This document shows, piece by piece, positions 1 through 8,524 of a stretch of DNA of 64,000 bases. Within the stretch, counting starts at the first letter, position 1; each line of letters opens with the position of its first letter. A program made the position numbers and the translations under genes. The notes beneath the pieces are model-generated. The model worked only from the letters and a program-made list of their open reading frames with translations. It ran no database searches and was not told where the DNA came from. Source of the stretch: Salipiger mangrovisoli (GTDB lineage Bacteria > Pseudomonadota > Alphaproteobacteria > Rhodobacterales > Rhodobacteraceae). The stretch is taken from the NCBI RefSeq assembly GCF_015223355.1, contig NZ_JADFFK010000007.1:124001-188000 (forward strand), read 5' to 3'.

Positions 1-483
1 CAGCTCGAGCAACTGGTCCAGTCGCGACACTGCGGCACGGCCCTCGGCTTCTGCCCCGGCGAGCATCTGCAACTGGTTGCGCGCTTCGATGAGCCCAAGA
101 AGCTGGTCCTGGTGACGGGCGCGGAACTCCTTGGCGAGCGGATCGTCCGGATCCTCGGTCCAGGCGAACCAGGCTTCCGAGATGGCGAACCCCGCGAATT
201 TCTTCAGCCCGTTCACATGGTCCTGATGCTCGTGGGTGACGGCCACCACGTCCAGTCTGTTGGCGGTGGCGGCGGCGATGTCGTTGACCACCTCGTCCAG
301 CTGGACCTTGCGCGCGCCCACGTCGATCTGCGAGCCGGGCTTGTAGCCGCAATCGACCATCATGTAGACCGGCGGGCCGCCGCTTTCACGCGGGAAGGCG
401 AGCAGCAGGCAATCGCCGTGTCCCTGCCGGTACATGCGGACCGAGACGCCGTCTGCCGGGGGCTCTAGCTGGGGCATCGGCAT
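1..483 (-). CDS. Metallo-beta-lactamase-fold hydrolase (partial, 3' end off the window)
   Basis: The first 161 residues of an MBL-fold metallohydrolase are visible; the gene runs off the left edge. The zinc motif HxHxDH is intact as H84-E-H86-Q-D88-H89, preceded by the usual strand and turn (MMVDCGYKPG, about residues 41-50). There is no signal peptide, so the enzyme is probably cytoplasmic. The start overlaps the stop of the upstream metalloprotease gene as TGATG (stop 485-483, ATG 483-481), so the two are almost certainly translationally coupled. The substrate is unknown: the family covers nucleases, phosphodiesterases, thioesterases and lactonases, and the missing C-terminal half would be needed to place it. 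A second in-frame ATG at 477 is a possible alternative start. Confidence 0.8.
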   Translation of the reverse strand, partial: MPMPQLEPPADGVSVRMYRQGHGDCLLLAFPRESGGPPVYMMVDCGYKPGSQIDVGARKVQLDEVVNDIAAATANRLDVVAVTHEHQDHVNGLKKFAGFAISEAWFAWTEDPDDPLAKEFRARHQDQLLGLIEARNQLQMLAGAEAEGRAAVSRLDQLLEL

Positions 484-2633
484 CAGGGCTCCTCGTGCAG
501 CAGGGCAAAGGGCTCGTCCCGCAGACCCGCCGGGCTGCCCGCAAGCCGCCTTAGTCCGGAGTCGAAGGCATTGGCCCGCGGCACCCGTTCGCCGGTCAGG
601 AAGCCGCGCATCCGCTCCAGCTCGGCATCGTCGGCAACGGTCCCGGCGGTGGGGATGACCCAGTCGATCTCGAAAGAGACGGGATCGAGAAAAAACGTCG
701 ATCCCGCGCGATAGGTAAAATCGCCGCGCTCCGGCAGGTAGACGTCGCTCTCGTCCCATTGGCGCTGCCGGTCCGCGTCGAAGGCGCCCCGGCGGCGCTG
801 GGTCACCTCGACCACGTAGAAGGTCTCTTCCGACAGCCTGTGCCGCCGTCGCTGGATGGGCCGTACCGCGTGGACCTCGACGGTGGGGTCGCCCGAGGAG
901 TTGCGATAGACGCTGCGCGGCGCGTCCTCGGATCTCAGCACAAGGTTCAGCGCCTCGGCGATGTCGGCATTGGCGACGTCGTTCAGCCAGCGCCAGATCG
1001 GATAGGTGCTTTCTTGCATCGCCCGCCAGATCAGGTCGCGATCATCCCAGGGGCGGATCGGCTGGATCCGCAGCCGCTTGGCATTGGACGACGGATCCGC
1101 CCGCACCGAGGTCATCGAGCCCGGCGCAGCGTCGGCACCGGCCTCGTCAGAGACCTCGAACCCCGACTTGAGCTTGCGCTTCTTGCTGTTCAGCGCGCTG
1201 CGATATCGGTCCTGCTCGTCGCGCAGCATCCGCGCGTCGATCCCGGCCATGCCGGGGGCGCGCGCCCGGAGCTTGGCGCGCAGAGCGGACTTGGCCCCCA
1301 CGGTCTCGAAATCGTCCCAGACCAGCGCGTCCACCGACATGGCGCGCACACCGGACGGCGCGATGCCCCATTCGCGGAAGCTTTGCACGAATGCGACCCG
1401 GCAGCGGTCGGCATCGTCGGGGTCGATGTCGAGGTCGGCGGTGATCACTGCCCGCAGGTAGTCGCCGAATGTCAGGTCGACCGGCGGGCAGTAGTCGAGC
1501 CCGCGCATGCACATGCGCAGAATGCGCGAGGCGGTTTCGCGGGCCTCGACCGCGAGACGGGTCACGAGATCGGGATGGATCGCTCCCTCGGGCAGGATGC
1601 CGCTGCCGCCGGTGGACAGGCGGAACAGGTCGGCGACCCGGCGATGGTAGACCAGCGTGAAGGCGCGGAACACCGCCGCGACAAGGATCGCGCCGCGCTT
1701 GTGCGGCTCGTAGACCTGTTCGAGCGCGCGCGGGTCGGGATCGCGCGGCGCCCACTTCCCGGTTTCCGGATCGATCCCGCCAAGCGCATCCCGCAGCGCG
1801 GAGTTGCGGCCCGTGGCACGGCCGAACTGCTGCGCGAGCTGCGCCAGCATGTTCTCGCTGCCAAGATCGCCACGGGTCTCGCGCAGCTGGCTTTCGAGGA
1901 TGCCGGGATAGGAGAAGCGCTGGAAGATCGCGACGATATCGGCAAATGCCTCGTGAAAGGCGTGGACGTCGGGATTGCTGGGCTCATTGAAGCGCGGATG
2001 CACGCCGTCAAGAAGCGCGTGGCTCATCTCATGAACGATGATGTCATGGGAGAGGCAGGAAAACACGGTGGTTCCGGGCGTGTTTTTCTTGTCCTTCGAG
2101 GTTACCGGGAAATATCCGAAGAGCAGCGCTTTCTTTCGCGGACTGTAATAGGCATTCCGCGCGCGCAGCGCATGCGGATATATTCTCAGCCGTCGCACGA
2201 ATTGCAGGCGGTAGCTGCCGTCGCGGATCACCCGGCTCGACCAGAGCACCTTGCGGCCGACCGCATTCTCGAAGTGGTCGATGGTCGCCATGGCGACGGC
2301 ATAGACCATCTGCTGGTGGAACTGCGGGTTGTTCTCCGAGGCGGAAAGCCCGTCCTGCACAAGGATATCGGGGTGTTCAAGGTCGACGGGCTTGTAGAAC
2401 AGGCGGCTCGCCGGATCGACGTCCAGCACCTCGATGTACTCGCCCACAGGACCGGGCCGGAGACCGGGCTTGCCCTGCGCATCCAGCTCGCGGGGTATCT
2501 CGATGAGAATTTCGTTGATGTCCCATGTGCCGATATCCCCGGCGAGGCTTGGATCAAAGGAATAGCAGCGAAGTCGCCGCTTCGGGGGAAATGGCGGGCG
2601 CACTGAAATGATCCGTCTGAAAAGAGCTTTCAA
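483..2633 (-). CDS. Gluzincin-type zinc metalloprotease, long multidomain protein
   Basis: A 716-residue protein with a clear zinc protease site: H201-E202-M-S-H205, followed 23 residues later by HEAFAD, where E228 is the expected third zinc ligand as in thermolysin-like gluzincins. The core spans roughly residues 70-370. The C-terminal 300 residues have no domain I recognise; they include a Lys/Arg-rich stretch near 470-480. There is no signal peptide or membrane segment, which is unusual for M4-like proteases (normally secreted with a propeptide) and suggests action inside the cell. The start is uncertain: TTG 2633 is the first start after an in-frame stop, GTG 2603 is an alternative, and neither has a good ribosome site. 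The stop overlaps the MBL gene start. Function unknown. Confidence 0.75.
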   Translation of the reverse strand: MKALFRRIISVRPPFPPKRRLRCYSFDPSLAGDIGTWDINEILIEIPRELDAQGKPGLRPGPVGEYIEVLDVDPASRLFYKPVDLEHPDILVQDGLSASENNPQFHQQMVYAVAMATIDHFENAVGRKVLWSSRVIRDGSYRLQFVRRLRIYPHALRARNAYYSPRKKALLFGYFPVTSKDKKNTPGTTVFSCLSHDIIVHEMSHALLDGVHPRFNEPSNPDVHAFHEAFADIVAIFQRFSYPGILESQLRETRGDLGSENMLAQLAQQFGRATGRNSALRDALGGIDPETGKWAPRDPDPRALEQVYEPHKRGAILVAAVFRAFTLVYHRRVADLFRLSTGGSGILPEGAIHPDLVTRLAVEARETASRILRMCMRGLDYCPPVDLTFGDYLRAVITADLDIDPDDADRCRVAFVQSFREWGIAPSGVRAMSVDALVWDDFETVGAKSALRAKLRARAPGMAGIDARMLRDEQDRYRSALNSKKRKLKSGFEVSDEAGADAAPGSMTSVRADPSSNAKRLRIQPIRPWDDRDLIWRAMQESTYPIWRWLNDVANADIAEALNLVLRSEDAPRSVYRNSSGDPTVEVHAVRPIQRRRHRLSEETFYVVEVTQRRRGAFDADRQRQWDESDVYLPERGDFTYRAGSTFFLDPVSFEIDWVIPTAGTVADDAELERMRGFLTGERVPRANAFDSGLRRLAGSPAGLRDEPFALLHEEP

Positions 2634-2682
2634 CGGGTTATATCATGGATGCCGGAATTCTTAGAGATCTAATTCGCCTCCT

Positions 2683-2712
2683 CCCTCCCGGCACCCTGCG
2701 GCGCGGGGAGGG
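2683..2712 (-). terminator. Weak hairpin after the TetR gene
   Basis: CCCTCCC (2683-2689) pairs with GGGAGGG (2706-2712) around a 16-base loop, just past the stop of the minus-strand TetR gene. There is no U-tract, so it could be a weak or Rho-assisted terminator or only GC-rich sequence. Confidence 0.25.
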
Positions 2713-2715
2713 GCG

Positions 2716-3267
2716 CTATTTGGCCCGCAGCCCCTCTAGGAACACGTCGAGCAGGACCTCCGAGCGCGCCGGATCGGCACCCGGACCATAGTTCAGCCCG
2801 AGCAGCACACGAAGCAGATCCTCGCTGGTCACATCCGCGCGCAACCGCCCGTCGGCGACGGCGCGGTCATGCAGCGCGGAAATGGCGCCGCGCAGCCGTT
2901 GCGATTGGTCGCTGAAGAAGGTCGACTCGGGCTCGAACACCGGCGCGAGCGCGGCCACCATGCCTTTCTTCGTCGCCATGAGCTGAAGTGCGCCGCGCAT
3001 CCAGTCCTCGAGCCCGTCCTCGGCGGCGCGGCGTTCCAGCGTCTCGACCTCGCGCGCATAGACCGCCTGAAAAAGCGCCTCGCGTGAGGGGAAGTGCCGG
3101 TAAAGGGTGCCAATTCCAAGGCCGGCGGTCCGCGCTACCGCCTCAAGGCTTCCGCCTTCCTCGCGGAACACCTCCCGTGCGGCATCGAGCAGCCGCTCGC
3201 GGTTGCGCAACTGGTCGGCACGCGGCTTCCTCGCCGTCGGCTTTTCGTGGCCTATTTCACGGTTCAT
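2716..3267 (-). CDS. TetR/AcrR family transcriptional regulator
   Basis: A 183-residue TetR-type repressor. The N-terminal helix-turn-helix is at about residues 22-68, with the classic recognition part GIGTLYRHFPSREAL. The C-terminal ligand and dimer domain is of normal length. It lies divergent to the aldehyde oxidoreductase operon, with 96 bases between the two starts. That gap holds a perfect 7+3+7 palindrome inside the operon promoter, so this protein most likely represses paoABC and its own gene, released by an aldehyde or related inducer. The inducer cannot be read from sequence. The start at 3267 gives an N-terminus rich in Arg and Lys, as is common in the family. Confidence 0.88.
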   Translation of the reverse strand: MNREIGHEKPTARKPRADQLRNRERLLDAAREVFREEGGSLEAVARTAGLGIGTLYRHFPSREALFQAVYAREVETLERRAAEDGLEDWMRGALQLMATKKGMVAALAPVFEPESTFFSDQSQRLRGAISALHDRAVADGRLRADVTSEDLLRVLLGLNYGPGADPARSEVLLDVFLEGLRAK

Positions 3268-3279
3268 AGGTTAACCCAC

Positions 3280-3309
3280 TTGAAAACGGAGGGTGCCTCC
3301 GTATTTAAT
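3280..3309 (+). promoter_or_regulatory. Promoter of the pao operon with an embedded TetR-type operator
   Basis: TTGAAA (3280-3285) and TATTTA (3302-3307) are 16 bases apart. The spacer is filled by the palindrome ACGGAGG-GTG-CCTCCGT (3286-3302), with perfect 7-bp arms. A repressor bound here would block RNA polymerase. The neighbouring divergent TetR gene is the obvious candidate. Confidence 0.6.
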
Positions 3310-3363
3310 CATCCATGGCCGGGCTCCCCGGCTTCCCACCAGCTTATTGCAAGAGAGGGAAAG

Positions 3364-3864
3364 ATGACACCGACACTCAATCTTACCATCAACGGAGTGC
3401 CGCAGCAGATCGCCCTCGACGATCCGCGCGCCACGCTGCTCGACGTCCTGCGCGAGAGGCTGGGCCTGACCGGCACCAAGAAGGGCTGCGACCGTGGCCA
3501 GTGCGGCGCCTGCACGGTGCTCATCGACGGAATGCGGATGAACTCCTGCCTGGCTCTGGCGCTCTCGCATGACGGTGCCGAGATCACCACCGTCGAGGGG
3601 CTCGCACAGGGCGATACGCTGCACCCGGTGCAGGCGGCCTTCATCGCGCATGATGGGTTCCAGTGCGGCTATTGCACGCCGGGTCAGATCATGTCCGCCG
3701 TCGGGCTCATCGCCGAGGGCGAGGCCGGGCTCGACCCGGAGCGGGTGCGCGAGGGTATGAGCGGCAACCTCTGCCGCTGCGCCGCCTATGCCGGGATCAC
3801 CGAGGCGGTGCTCGACGCCACGCGCGAGATCACCGCGGGGCGCGAGGAAAGGGAAACCGCATGA
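3364..3864 (+). CDS. paoA: Aldehyde oxidoreductase, [2Fe-2S] subunit (PaoA-like)
   Basis: A 166-residue small subunit of the xanthine oxidase family that carries electrons between the molybdenum and FAD subunits. The plant-type ferredoxin cluster ligands are C42, C47, C50 and C62. The second [2Fe-2S] domain has C101-G-Y-C104 and C137-R-C139. E. coli PaoA has a twin-arginine signal; this protein has none, so the complex should be cytoplasmic. The open frame extends further upstream, but ATG 3364 has a purine-rich ribosome site (GAGAGGGAA) and begins exactly at the conserved domain. The stop overlaps the next start as ATGA, indicating an operon. It could equally be named as a CoxS- or YagT-type subunit. 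Confidence 0.88.
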   Translation: MTPTLNLTINGVPQQIALDDPRATLLDVLRERLGLTGTKKGCDRGQCGACTVLIDGMRMNSCLALALSHDGAEITTVEGLAQGDTLHPVQAAFIAHDGFQCGYCTPGQIMSAVGLIAEGEAGLDPERVREGMSGNLCRCAAYAGITEAVLDATREITAGREERETA

Positions 3865-4886
3865 ACCGCTTCGATTACGTCCGCGCCGAAACGCTCGGCG
3901 CCGCCATCGGGGCCGAGGGGGCGCTGCTGGCCGGGGGCACCAACCTGCTCGATCTGATGAAAATCGGGGTCGCCACGCCGGATCGGCTGATCGACATCTC
4001 GCGCCTGCCGCTGGACAGGATCGAGCAGAGCGGCGGCGGTCTGCGCATCGGCGCCATGGTGCGCAACGCCGAGATCGCCCGCGACCCGCAGGTGCTGGCG
4101 CGCTACCCCGCGCTCGCCGAGGCGCTGCTCTCGGGGGCCTCGGCGCAACTGCGCAACGCCGCGACCACGGGGGGCAACGTCATGCAGGCCACCCGCTGCA
4201 GCTACTTCCAGGACCCGCTCTCGCCCTGCAACCGGCGCGAGCCCGGCAGCGGCTGCGGCGCGCTCGGCGGCGCAACGCGGAACCATGCGGTGCTCGGCTG
4301 GACCGAGGGCTGCATCGCCGTGCATCCCTCGGACATGTGCGTGGCGCTGGCCGCCTATGACGCGGTGGTCGAAATCACCGGGCCGGGCGGGCTGCGCGAG
4401 GTGGCGATGGAGGAGTTCCATCCGCTGCCCGATGCCGATGGAGCCGGAAAGCCGCCGCTCATGCCGGGCGAGATCATCACCCACATCCGGCTTCCCGACC
4501 CCGGCGCGCTGGCGCGCAACGCCCGCTATGTGAAGCTGCGTGAGCGCACCTCCTTTGCCTTTGCCATCGTCTCGGCCGCCGCCGCGCTGGCGATCGAGGA
4601 TGGCGTGATCACCGAGGCGCGGCTGGCGCTTGGCGGCGTCGCCGCCCGTCCGTGGCGGTGCCGCAAGGCCGAAGAGGCGCTGAAGGGCCAGCCCGCGTCT
4701 GCCGAGAGCTTTGCCCGAGCAGCCGAACTGGCCACAGAAGGCGCCCGGCCCTCGGGTGACAACGCCGCGAAAACTCCCCTCGCGCAGCGCATCGCCCTGC
4801 GCGCTTTGGAACGGGCCGCTGCCGGAACACCCGAGCGGTTGCCCGCGCTTCCCGCCTCCGTCTTTGCAGGAGATGACAATGGATGA
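3861..4886 (+). CDS. paoB: Aldehyde oxidoreductase, FAD subunit with [4Fe-4S] insertion (PaoB-like)
   Basis: A 341-residue FAD-binding subunit of the xanthine oxidase family. The FAD phosphate loop is LLAGGTNLLDLMK (about residues 22-34), with a second FAD motif AATTGGNVMQ near 101-110. C113, C123 and C132 lie in the segment RCSYFQDP...GSGCGALGG, with C151 close by. This matches the extra [4Fe-4S] cluster insertion that distinguishes PaoB/YagS and 4-hydroxybenzoyl-CoA reductase-type subunits from ordinary CoxM proteins. The start overlaps paoA and the end overlaps paoC, giving 1:1:1 coupling. Electron acceptor and substrate are inferred from the family only. Confidence 0.88.
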   Translation: MNRFDYVRAETLGAAIGAEGALLAGGTNLLDLMKIGVATPDRLIDISRLPLDRIEQSGGGLRIGAMVRNAEIARDPQVLARYPALAEALLSGASAQLRNAATTGGNVMQATRCSYFQDPLSPCNRREPGSGCGALGGATRNHAVLGWTEGCIAVHPSDMCVALAAYDAVVEITGPGGLREVAMEEFHPLPDADGAGKPPLMPGEIITHIRLPDPGALARNARYVKLRERTSFAFAIVSAAAALAIEDGVITEARLALGGVAARPWRCRKAEEALKGQPASAESFARAAELATEGARPSGDNAAKTPLAQRIALRALERAAAGTPERLPALPASVFAGDDNG

Positions 4887-7119
4887 CTTGATGAACATGC
4901 AGGGCCAGGGCCATGTGCGCCTCGGCTCGAGTGCCGGACAGGCGCTGACGCGGCGCGACGGGATGCTCAAGGTCACCGGCGCCGCCACCTATGCCGCCGA
5001 CAACCGTCCGGACGGGCTGCTGCACGCGGTGCTCGCCACGGCAGGTATCGCCAAGGGCAGGGTGACACATCTCGATGTTGCCGCCGCTGAGGCGCATCCC
5101 GGGGTGGTCAAGGTCTACACGCCCGCCAACGCGCCGCGCACGGCCCTCAGCCCCGACGAGAAGATCCACCCCTTCGTGTGGCGGATGGAAACTCTGACCG
5201 ACGACAGCGTGCGCTACGCCGGCCAGCCGATCGCGCTGGTGCTGGCCGAGACGCTAGAGGCGGCGGCCGAGGGCGCCCGGCTGCTCGCCCCGCGCTACGA
5301 GGCCGAGGTGCCGAGGGTCACGCTGGACGACGCCGAGCCCTTCGAGACCGACACAACCGCCTTCGGCCGCCCCGCCGGGCACGCCTCGGGCGACGTGGAC
5401 GCGGCCCGCTCGGGCGCGGCGCGGCACGTGACGGCGACGGTCGAGACCTCGCAGCAGTATCACAACGCCATCGAGCCCCACGCCATCACCGCCCGCTGGG
5501 ATGGTGACCGGCTGGAGATCGACACGCCCAATCAGGCGATCGGCCTGTCGAAGCAGACTTTCGCGGCCTTCCTCGGCATCGACCCGTCGCAGATCCTGCT
5601 GCGCAGCCCCTTCCTCGGTGGCGGCTTCGGCTCGAAGGCGATCCTTTACGGCGGTCAGTTGCTGGCAATCCTGGCCGCGCGCGATCTTGGCCGCCCGGTG
5701 AAGCTGGTGCTGCGGCGCGACCAGATGTACGGCCCGGTCGGCCACCGCGCGCCCACCCGGCAGTCGTTGCAGATCGACCTCGACGCAGAGGGTAATATCG
5801 CGGCGCTGGAGCATGACACGGTCACGCTGACCTCGACCTTCGACCAGTTCCTCGAGAGCGCGTCCAACGCCTCGCACAGCCTCTATGCCGCGCCGAACCT
5901 GCGCACCTCGCACCACGGTCGGCGGGCGGATGTGGGCACACCGGGGCCGATGCGCGCACCGGGCGAGGCACCGGGATCGGCGGCGCTCGAGATCGCCATG
6001 GACGCCGCGGCGCAGGCGGCGGGCATGGACCCGCTGGAGTTCCGCCTGAAGAACTACGCCGAGACCGATCCCTCGACCGGCATGGCGTTTTCCTCGAAGG
6101 GCCTGCGCGACTGCTACACCGAGGCGGCGAAGCTTTTCGGCTGGGCCGAACGCTCCGCCGCGCCGCGCAGCATGCGGCAGGGGCGGCTGTTGAAAGGCTG
6201 GGGCATGGGCACGGCGCAGTTTCCCTGCCCGATGTTCCAGGCCGCGGCCCATGCCACGCTGCGCGCCGATGGCACGGCGGTGATCGAGACCTCGGCCGCC
6301 GACATGGGGCAGGGTGCCTGGACCGCGCTGGCACAGATCGCCGCCGACGGGCTGGGGATCGACATCGACAAGGTCGAGTTCCGCTCCGGCCACTCGGACC
6401 TGCCCGACGCGGGGGTCGCGGGGGGCTCGGGCCACACCGCCACCGCCGGGACCGCGCTGTTCAACGCCGGGGCGGATGCGGTGCGTCAGCTGGCCGAGCT
6501 GGCCACCAATGATCCTGCCTCGCCGCTCTTCGGTGCGGGCAACGCCGGGGTCACGGCGCGCTCGGGGCGGCTTTATCGCAACGATGACGAGCGCTCCGAA
6601 CCCTACGAGGATATCCTCGCCCGTGCCGGGCTGGACCTGGTTCGCGGCGAGGGCAAGGGCGCGCGCGAAGGCGAGCCAGACCGCGCGATGTTCTCGCACG
6701 GGGCGGTTTTTGCCGAAGTGCTCGTCGATCCCGATCTGGGGCAGGTGCGGGTCAGCCGCTTGATCGGCGCCTTTGCCGCGGGCCGGATCGTCAACCCGCG
6801 GCTGGCGCGCAGCCAGCTGCTCGGCGGGATGATCTGGGGCATCGGCATGGCGCTGCAGGAAGAGGCCGTGCACGACCGGCGCAGCGGGCGGCTGACCAAT
6901 GCCGACCTCGCGGGCTACCACGTGCCGGTGAATGCGGACGTGCCGATGATCGAGGCGCTGACCGTGCACGAGGACGATCCCTATGTGAACGCGCTCGGCA
7001 TCAAGGGCGTGGGCGAAATCGGCGTGACCGGCACCGTCGGAGCCATCGGCAACGCAGTCTGGCACGCCACCGGCATTCAGCCGACCCGTTTACCGATCCA
7101 TCCCGAGAGCCTGATCTGA
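4879..7119 (+). CDS. paoC: Aldehyde oxidoreductase, molybdenum cofactor subunit (PaoC-like)
   Basis: A 746-residue catalytic subunit that binds the molybdopterin cytosine dinucleotide cofactor and hydroxylates aldehydes to acids. Visible family motifs are SPFLGGGFGSK (about 250-260), GPMRAPGEAPG (about 355-365), the Moco segment GGSGHTATAGTALFNAG and the C-terminal KGVGEIGVTG, whose E713 is the catalytic glutamate. ATG 4879 is chosen because AGGAG lies six bases upstream; the nearby ATG 4873 is too close to that site. No PaoD/XdhC-type cofactor-insertion chaperone follows in this window, so it must be supplied from elsewhere. A hairpin closes the operon. Confidence 0.9.
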   Translation: MDDLMNMQGQGHVRLGSSAGQALTRRDGMLKVTGAATYAADNRPDGLLHAVLATAGIAKGRVTHLDVAAAEAHPGVVKVYTPANAPRTALSPDEKIHPFVWRMETLTDDSVRYAGQPIALVLAETLEAAAEGARLLAPRYEAEVPRVTLDDAEPFETDTTAFGRPAGHASGDVDAARSGAARHVTATVETSQQYHNAIEPHAITARWDGDRLEIDTPNQAIGLSKQTFAAFLGIDPSQILLRSPFLGGGFGSKAILYGGQLLAILAARDLGRPVKLVLRRDQMYGPVGHRAPTRQSLQIDLDAEGNIAALEHDTVTLTSTFDQFLESASNASHSLYAAPNLRTSHHGRRADVGTPGPMRAPGEAPGSAALEIAMDAAAQAAGMDPLEFRLKNYAETDPSTGMAFSSKGLRDCYTEAAKLFGWAERSAAPRSMRQGRLLKGWGMGTAQFPCPMFQAAAHATLRADGTAVIETSAADMGQGAWTALAQIAADGLGIDIDKVEFRSGHSDLPDAGVAGGSGHTATAGTALFNAGADAVRQLAELATNDPASPLFGAGNAGVTARSGRLYRNDDERSEPYEDILARAGLDLVRGEGKGAREGEPDRAMFSHGAVFAEVLVDPDLGQVRVSRLIGAFAAGRIVNPRLARSQLLGGMIWGIGMALQEEAVHDRRSGRLTNADLAGYHVPVNADVPMIEALTVHEDDPYVNALGIKGVGEIGVTGTVGAIGNAVWHATGIQPTRLPIHPESLI

Positions 7120-7129
7120 CGGGCACACT

Positions 7130-7156
7130 CCCGGCGCGCCCTTGCGGCGCGCCGGG
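7130..7156 (+). terminator. Hairpin closing the pao operon
   Basis: CCCGGCGCGCC (7130-7140) and GGCGCGCCGGG (7146-7156) form a perfect 11-bp stem with a 5-base loop, ten bases after the paoC stop. There is no U-run, so it may be a Rho-aided or processing hairpin. Confidence 0.5.
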
Positions 7157-7231
7157 GCGAAGGCTTGCCCTGAGGCGCAAGGGCGTAGGATAGTGGCCGC
7201 AACGCTGCCAATCGCACCCCAGAGCTGCCGC

Positions 7232-8263
7232 ATGACCATCGCCCGACAACTTCCCGACGACCGGCCCTTCGTGCGCGCCACCGCGCTCGCGCCGGTGCTG
7301 CGGCATTTCGAGGAGCGCGGCGAGGACCTCACCGGCATCCTGCAGGCCGAGGGGATCACTGCGGGCACCGTGCGTGATCCCTACGAGGAACTTTCGCTGC
7401 CCGCCTACCTGCGCATCTTCGAGGCCGCTGCCCGCGCCACCCATGACCCGGTGCTTGGTGCGCGGCTCGGACGGTCGATCACCCCCGCAGACCTGGGACC
7501 CACGGGCCTTCTCTTGGCGCAATCGGCGACGCTGCGGCTCGGGATCACCCGCTTTCTCGGCGCGCTGGCGGCGCTGCAAAGCGCCACAGAGATGATCTTT
7601 TCCGACGCCCCGGACGAAAACGGCTGGCTGGGTATCAGCTACCAGATCCGCGGAGCCAACAAGACTTCCGGCGCACAGGACGCCGAGTTCTCGTTCGCCG
7701 CGCTCTGCCAGTTGCTGCGCCAGTCCTTCGACCGCCGCTGGAGCCCCGCCGAGGTGCATTTCACCCATGCGCCCTCGCGTCGCCCCGACCTGCTGGAGCG
7801 CCTCTTCGGCGCGCCCGTCCGCTTCGAGCAGAGCGCCAACATGCTGCTCTTCGGCGCGGAGGGGCTCGACACGCCGCGCCGCACCGAGGATGCCGGGCTC
7901 ATCGCAGTGATCGAGCGGCACGTGTCCGACCTCGTGCGGGCGCAGGATCCCGAGATGAACGTGGCGGACCGGGTGCAGATGGTGGTCAGCCGCAACCTTG
8001 GACGGGCGCCGGTGGACCTCGCCTCCGTCGCCGGCGCGCTCGGGATGGCGCCGCGCAGCCTGCAGCGCCACCTCGCGCTCGAGGGGACCTCGCTGCGCGC
8101 GCTGGTGCAGGATGTGCGGCGACAGATTGCCGAGCAGCAGCTCGCCCGGCCCGGAACCCGCCTGAAATCCGTGGCGGCAACCCTGGGCTATTCCGACGAG
8201 ACGGTGTTCTGGCGCGCCTGGCGCAGCTGGACCGGAGAAGCCCCCTCGCGCAGCCGCGGCTAG
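7232..8263 (+). CDS. AraC family transcriptional regulator
   Basis: A 343-residue regulator with an N-terminal arabinose-binding-like domain of the PF12625 type (about residues 20-200). The C-terminal AraC DNA-binding domain has two helix-turn-helix units (about 235-335), with the signature VAATLGYSDETVFWRAWRSWTG. It sits upstream of, and in the same direction as, the amine oxidase gene. Two direct repeats 21 bp apart lie between the two genes, the usual spacing for AraC half-sites. It is therefore the likely activator of the amine oxidase and Tct transporter, responding to an amine or its product. The start is ATG 7232; longer frames lack conserved sequence. Confidence 0.87.
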   Translation: MTIARQLPDDRPFVRATALAPVLRHFEERGEDLTGILQAEGITAGTVRDPYEELSLPAYLRIFEAAARATHDPVLGARLGRSITPADLGPTGLLLAQSATLRLGITRFLGALAALQSATEMIFSDAPDENGWLGISYQIRGANKTSGAQDAEFSFAALCQLLRQSFDRRWSPAEVHFTHAPSRRPDLLERLFGAPVRFEQSANMLLFGAEGLDTPRRTEDAGLIAVIERHVSDLVRAQDPEMNVADRVQMVVSRNLGRAPVDLASVAGALGMAPRSLQRHLALEGTSLRALVQDVRRQIAEQQLARPGTRLKSVAATLGYSDETVFWRAWRSWTGEAPSRSRG

Positions 8264-8429
8264 GCGACTCACCCCAGCGGCCCGCACGCGATGATCCGAC
8301 TCGGCCACCGCCGCGCTCGGAGCCTGCGAAAAATCGCCCATCAAACATGCAGCCGGAAGACAGGTTTCGCGAAAAACCGCGCCGACGTGCTGTCCGGAGA
8401 CCCGTCAAACTGATGTGCGGCGCCGCGTT

Positions 8430-8460
8430 TGGCGCAAATTATCGAGTTTATGGCGCATAT
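8430..8460 (+). promoter_or_regulatory. Tandem half-sites, probable AraC-type operator
   Basis: TGGCGCAAAT (8430-8439) and TGGCGCATAT (8451-8460) are direct repeats matching at 9 of 10 bases. They begin exactly 21 bp, two helical turns, apart. They lie about 65 bases before the amine oxidase start, in an unusually AT-rich stretch. This is the textbook geometry for an AraC-family activator site. Confidence 0.55.
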
Positions 8461-8524
8461 CGCAATAGATGCACGGCGCGCGCCTCTTCAGCCTTTCGGA
8501 AACCGCGCAACCCGAGAGGACGAG

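Noticed and set aside
759-2606. A 615-codon plus-strand frame opposite the metalloprotease
   Set aside because: The minus strand has the HExxH site and a coupled neighbour; the plus frame has no domain and shadow composition.
7157-7190. A second small hairpin-like stretch after the pao terminator (CTTGCC...GCAAGGGC)
   Set aside because: The stem is short and imperfect and can be explained by local GC content.
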